From the NCBI GenBank assembly GCA_036558305.1, contig DATBFX010000080.1, positions 1 through 25,047 of the forward strand: a DNA stretch of 25,047 nucleotides. The letters run 5' to 3'. Under the pieces are notes generated by a model. It did no database searches. It was not told the DNA's origin and worked only from the letters and a program-made list of their open reading frames with translations. Each line of letters begins with the position of its first letter. The stretch's first letter is position 1. Source of the stretch: DATBFX01 sp036558305. GTDB lineage: Bacteria; Chloroflexota; Chloroflexia; Thermomicrobiales; UBA6265. Both the position numbers and the translations under genes were made by a program. Below, piece after piece: positions 22,195-25,047 of the stretch.

Positions 22195-22230
22195 TGTCAT
22201 AAAATACAGCATTGGGCTGGGGGAGGCGAG
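22195..22230 (+). promoter_or_regulatory. AT-rich leader of the endonuclease III gene with ribosome site
   Basis: TTGTCATAAAATACAG is the AT-richest stretch in the divergent gap 22060-22230. TAAAAT (22200-22205) can serve as a -10 box; the -35 position (CCGTCA near 22177) is poor. GGGGGAGG with five bases of spacing precedes the ATG at 22231 and fixes the start. Confidence 0.4.
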
Positions 22231-22908
22231 ATGGGGGAGGGCAGTGGGAAGCGTCCGTTCGACATCGACGCGGCGATGGCCCGCATCCGCGAGGCCGTCC
22301 GCCCCTTCCCGAAGGCGGCGATGTTCGAGCTGGCCGATCGGGGCTACGCGTCGCCGTTCGAGCAACTGATCGCCTGCCTGATCTCGGTCCGCACCTACGA
22401 CGAGGTCAGTCTCCCCGCCGCCGAGCGTCTCTTCGAACTCGGTCGCACCCCGGAGGCGATCGCGAGCCTACCGTCCGCGGAGATCGACGCCCGCATCCAC
22501 CCCGCCACCTTCCACGACCGCAAGGCCGTCCAGATCCGCGACATCGCCCGCCGCGTCCGCGACGAATTCGGCGGTGAACTTCCCTGCGACGCCGACGTCA
22601 TGCAGTCCTTCGCCGGCATCGGCCCCAAGTGCGCCCACCTTGCCCTCGGCGTCGCCTGCGGCGCCCCGGTCATCTCGGTCGACATCCACGTTCACCGCGT
22701 CACGAACCGGTGGGGTTACGTGGCGACGAAGACGCCCGAGCAGACGATGGAGGCGCTGGAGCAGGTTTTGCCGGAGCGCTACCGGCTCGAGATCAACAAG
22801 CTTTTGGTGCCGTTCGGCAAGCATTTCTGCACCGGCGTCCGCCCCAGGTGCTCGACGTGCCCGGTGCTGGATATGTGCCGGCAGGTCGGCGTGACGTCGC
22901 ACCGCTAA
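22231..22908 (+). CDS. nth: endonuclease III (bifunctional DNA glycosylase/AP lyase)
   Basis: Base-excision repair enzyme removing oxidised pyrimidines and cutting the abasic site; 225 aa, near the E. coli Nth length of 211. The HhH motif FAGIGPKCAHLALG has the catalytic K133, and the catalytic D151 is in SVDIHVHRVTNRWG. The Fe4S4 motif is complete: C200-x6-C207-x2-C210-x5-C216. The active-site helix region reads LISVRTYDEVSLPAAERLF, a variant of the more common LISxQTxDxxVN, seen in a subgroup. The start at 22231 is fixed by a strong ribosome site. It is divergent from the MFS gene and monocistronic as far as seen. Confidence 0.94.
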   Translation: MGEGSGKRPFDIDAAMARIREAVRPFPKAAMFELADRGYASPFEQLIACLISVRTYDEVSLPAAERLFELGRTPEAIASLPSAEIDARIHPATFHDRKAVQIRDIARRVRDEFGGELPCDADVMQSFAGIGPKCAHLALGVACGAPVISVDIHVHRVTNRWGYVATKTPEQTMEALEQVLPERYRLEINKLLVPFGKHFCTGVRPRCSTCPVLDMCRQVGVTSHR

Positions 22909-23328
22909 CCCGGAGCATTGGGCGCGCCTATGGTCCGACCTGTCCAGGAACCCGGCCCGTGTGTCCAACTCGGCACTCGTCGATGCCGACACTCGCCTCG
23001 GACACTCTAGAGCCAGCCGACCTTCTCGAGCTCGCTCACGCCGCCGCTCCTGGCCAGGATCCCGATCAAGACGACATCCACGCCGATGGCGTTTTGTCCT
23101 TCATTCTCACGACGCCATTTGTGACATTCCATGAAACCATGTGCATGCGCTCTGCGTTCGGCTGCCGGCTTCTCGAGCAGCGCCAACGGCGAGGAACGGT
23201 CTTCGCCTCCGGAGCTGCGGCACCGACGATGTCCACGGCCGAACCCGACCGACCACGCGGCGCCGGCCGGTGACGCCGGTGGGTCGATCGGCGCCCCGAT
23301 CCGAGGCACGTCGCAACTCAAGTGATGG
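22909..23328. other. intergenic region upstream of the toxin-complex gene
   Basis: No clear gene was seen. Local GC falls near 23080-23160 compared with flanks. A minus-strand 41-codon frame (23007-23132) has a protein-like tail. No convincing promoter pair or terminator was found, although the AT-richer part (TTGTGACATTCCATGAAACC) is the most likely place for the promoter of the toxin gene. Confidence 0.4.
23007..23132 (-). pseudogene. possible small ORF or gene remnant (41 aa)
   Basis: Minus-strand frame from ATG 23132 to a TAG at 23007. The tail NAIGVDVVLIGILARSGG, then VSELEKVGWL, has a protein-like hydrophobic and charged pattern, and the frame stays open further upstream. There is no ribosome site and the base composition differs from true genes nearby. 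I do not recognise it. It may be the C-terminal remnant of a lost gene or chance. Confidence 0.2.
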
Positions 23329-25047
23329 ATGCCGCCTATGCAGTCCGACGATGCGCGTGACCGGCCGGGACAAACCGGGAACGGTGCCGCCGCCAACGGT
23401 CCCACCGTCCCGCCGGTGACGGTGCCCAAGGGCGGCGGCGCCATCCGCGGCATCGGGGAGAAGTTCGGCGCCAACCCGGTCACCGGCACCGCCTCGATGA
23501 CCGTGCCGATCGCGACCTCGCCCGGACGATCCGGCTTCACACCGCAACTTGCACTCAGCTACGACTCGGGCGCCGGCAACGGACCGTTCGGGTTCGGGTG
23601 GAGTCTGTCGCTGCCCGCCATCAGCCGTAAGACCGATAAAGGGCTGCCCACCTACGACGACGCCGCGGAATCCGACACCTTCATCCTCTCCGGCACCGAG
23701 GATCTGGTGCGCGCCTACACCCGAAACGCTGCGGGCGATTCCGTTCCCGACGAAACCGACAGCCCCGACGGCGCCCACCACATCGTCCGCTACCGACCCC
23801 GCGTCGAGGGACTCTTCGCCCGCATCGAGCGCTGGCGAGAGAAGGCGAGCGGCGCCGTCCACTGGCGCTCCATCTCCAAAGAGAACGTGACCACCATCTA
23901 CGGAAAGGACGAGGCGAGCCAGATCCACGACTCGGACGCCTCGGCGGACCCGGCCGACCGGCGCATCTTTTCCTGGCTCATCTGCGAGACCTACGACGAC
24001 AAAGGCAACGCCACCGTATACGACTACGTTGGGGAAAACGACGCGGGCGTCGACCGCTCGCAGGCGAACGAGCGCAACCGCGCACGCTCGGCCAACCGGT
24101 ACCTCAAGCGCGTCCGCTACGGGAACGCGGTCTCGCGCCTGAGCCAACCCGATCTCACCGCCGCCCAGTGGCACTTCGAGGTCGTCTTCGACTACGACGA
24201 GGGTCACTACGAAACCGTCCCGCCCGATCCGGCGCAACCGCAAGCCGCGCAGCACCGGCTGGTGCGGGCGGCGGCGCCAGGGCCGTCGCCGTGGCGCGTG
24301 CGGCCGGACCCGTTCTCCTCGTACCGGTCCGGTTTTGAAGTCCGCACCTATCGCCGCTGCCATCGCGTCCTGACGTTCCACCGTTTCGCCGAATTGAGCG
24401 AGCACCCGTACCTGGTCCGATCCACCGAGTTCGACTTCGACGACCTCGACCAGACGCCGCCGCCGGCGATCGAGACCGAGCTGGCCCATCCCGGCAGCAC
24501 CCGCATCGCCTCGTTCATCCGCGCCGTCACCCAGTCCGGATACGCCCGCGACGACGACACGCCGCCGCTTGACCGCGACGGCACGACCTACCTCACCTAC
24601 CGCCAGAAGTCCTTGCCGGCGCTTGAGTTCACCTACAGCCAGCCAACGATCCAGGACGACGTCCGCGAACTGGACGCCGAAAGTCTGGAAAATCTCCCGA
24701 TCGGACTCGACGGCACCGCCTACCAATGGGCCGATCTCGACGGCGAGGGCGCCCCCGGTATCCTGACCGAGCAAGCGGGTGCCTGGTTCTACAAACCGAA
24801 CGAGGGCGACGGGCGGTTCGGTCCGCTGCAAACGGTGTCCGCCAAACCGTCGCACGCCGCGCTGGCGAACGGTCGGCAGCAACTCCTCGACCTCGCCGGC
24901 GATGGTCGTCTCGATCTGGTCGACTTCGCCGGGCCCACGCCGGGTTTCTCCGAGCGCACCGACGACGCCGGCTGGTCTCCGTTCACTCCTTTCGCCTCCC
25001 TTCCCACCATCGCCTGGGACGACCCCAACCTGCGTTTCGTGGACCTG
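23329..25047 (+). CDS. insecticidal toxin-complex TcB/SpvB-type protein, partial (3' end beyond the window)
   Basis: 573 codons are visible of what is normally a protein of about 1,500-2,500 aa. In Tc toxins the B component, with C, forms the hollow cocoon that holds the toxic C-terminus and docks on the TcA pore. The SpvB N-terminal domain is plain: PKGGGAIRGIGEKFGANPVT, MTVPIATSPGRSGFTPQLAL and GNGPFGFGWSLSLPAISRKT. From about residue 455 the TcdB mid domain begins (YQWADLDGEGAPGILTEQAG, AWFYKPN), with FG-GAP/VCBS-like DLAGDGRLDLVDFAG. There is no signal peptide, as usual. An in-frame stop at 23323-23325 limits the start to ATG 23329 or 23338; no clear ribosome site is visible. No TcA gene lies upstream in the window; C or Rhs sequence could follow or be fused. 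Confidence 0.9.
   Translation, partial: MPPMQSDDARDRPGQTGNGAAANGPTVPPVTVPKGGGAIRGIGEKFGANPVTGTASMTVPIATSPGRSGFTPQLALSYDSGAGNGPFGFGWSLSLPAISRKTDKGLPTYDDAAESDTFILSGTEDLVRAYTRNAAGDSVPDETDSPDGAHHIVRYRPRVEGLFARIERWREKASGAVHWRSISKENVTTIYGKDEASQIHDSDASADPADRRIFSWLICETYDDKGNATVYDYVGENDAGVDRSQANERNRARSANRYLKRVRYGNAVSRLSQPDLTAAQWHFEVVFDYDEGHYETVPPDPAQPQAAQHRLVRAAAPGPSPWRVRPDPFSSYRSGFEVRTYRRCHRVLTFHRFAELSEHPYLVRSTEFDFDDLDQTPPPAIETELAHPGSTRIASFIRAVTQSGYARDDDTPPLDRDGTTYLTYRQKSLPALEFTYSQPTIQDDVRELDAESLENLPIGLDGTAYQWADLDGEGAPGILTEQAGAWFYKPNEGDGRFGPLQTVSAKPSHAALANGRQQLLDLAGDGRLDLVDFAGPTPGFSERTDDAGWSPFTPFASLPTIAWDDPNLRFVDL

Noticed and set aside
20446..22230. A long plus-strand extension in frame with endonuclease III
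   Set aside because: It is the antisense of the MFS gene and is highly polar and repetitive. A strong ribosome site and the family length place the nth start at 22231.
1..25047. CRISPR arrays, insertion sequences and integrase/att sites
   Set aside because: No regularly spaced direct repeats, transposase or integrase motifs were found; the repeats seen are short tandem units or the single dispersed pair.

Overview
The window is GC-rich DNA with dense coding and strong G/C preference at third codon positions. Gene content suggests a member of Chloroflexota, probably near Thermomicrobia/Sphaerobacter: sugar ABC transporters, a VanW protein, an orphan TrpB2, a Cys-rich Tat-exported protein with an MDDRSFDRLARTI...SRRD leader, a TPR-LuxR regulator and a soil-type Tc toxin. 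This placement is inference from families and composition; no rRNA or marker gene is present.

Left part (1-5312), all minus strand: a partial unknown gene at the edge, then a sugar ABC cassette transcribed right to left (binding protein, MalF-like permease, MalG-like permease, no ATPase in view), then an EntS-like MFS exporter. A long heptamer-repeat hairpin lies between the binding-protein and MalF genes.

Middle plus-strand block (5489-10520): a membrane-anchored VanW protein, translationally coupled to a DUF2064-like nucleotidyltransferase relative, then an AlkA-type DNA glycosylase, a Cys-rich Tat-exported protein and a secreted type-1 copper protein (cupredoxin). This block converges on a minus-strand series.

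Minus-strand series (10666-22059, read right to left): MFS transporter, CRP-family regulator, metallo-beta-lactamase-fold hydrolase, cytoplasmic molybdopterin oxidoreductase with a ferritin-like small partner, a LuxR regulator that looks 5'-truncated, a flavin-linked BBE oxidoreductase and TrpB2. A roughly 118-bp repeat (about 88% identical by hand alignment) sits upstream of both TrpB2 and the LuxR gene and carries promoter-like boxes.

Right end (22231-25047), plus strand: an endonuclease III with its 4Fe-4S motif, a roughly 420-bp lower-GC spacer, then the start of a large SpvB/TcB-type insecticidal toxin-complex gene that runs off the window.

The most unusual signals are not genes. Short tandem repeats (heptamers at three sites, a decamer at a fourth) sit on or beside stop codons, two of them as long hairpins. 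The others are the duplicated promoter-like cassette, a molybdoenzyme whose fourth Fe-S cysteine is glycine, and the toxin-complex gene at the right edge. No tRNA, rRNA, CRISPR array, transposase or integrase was recognised.
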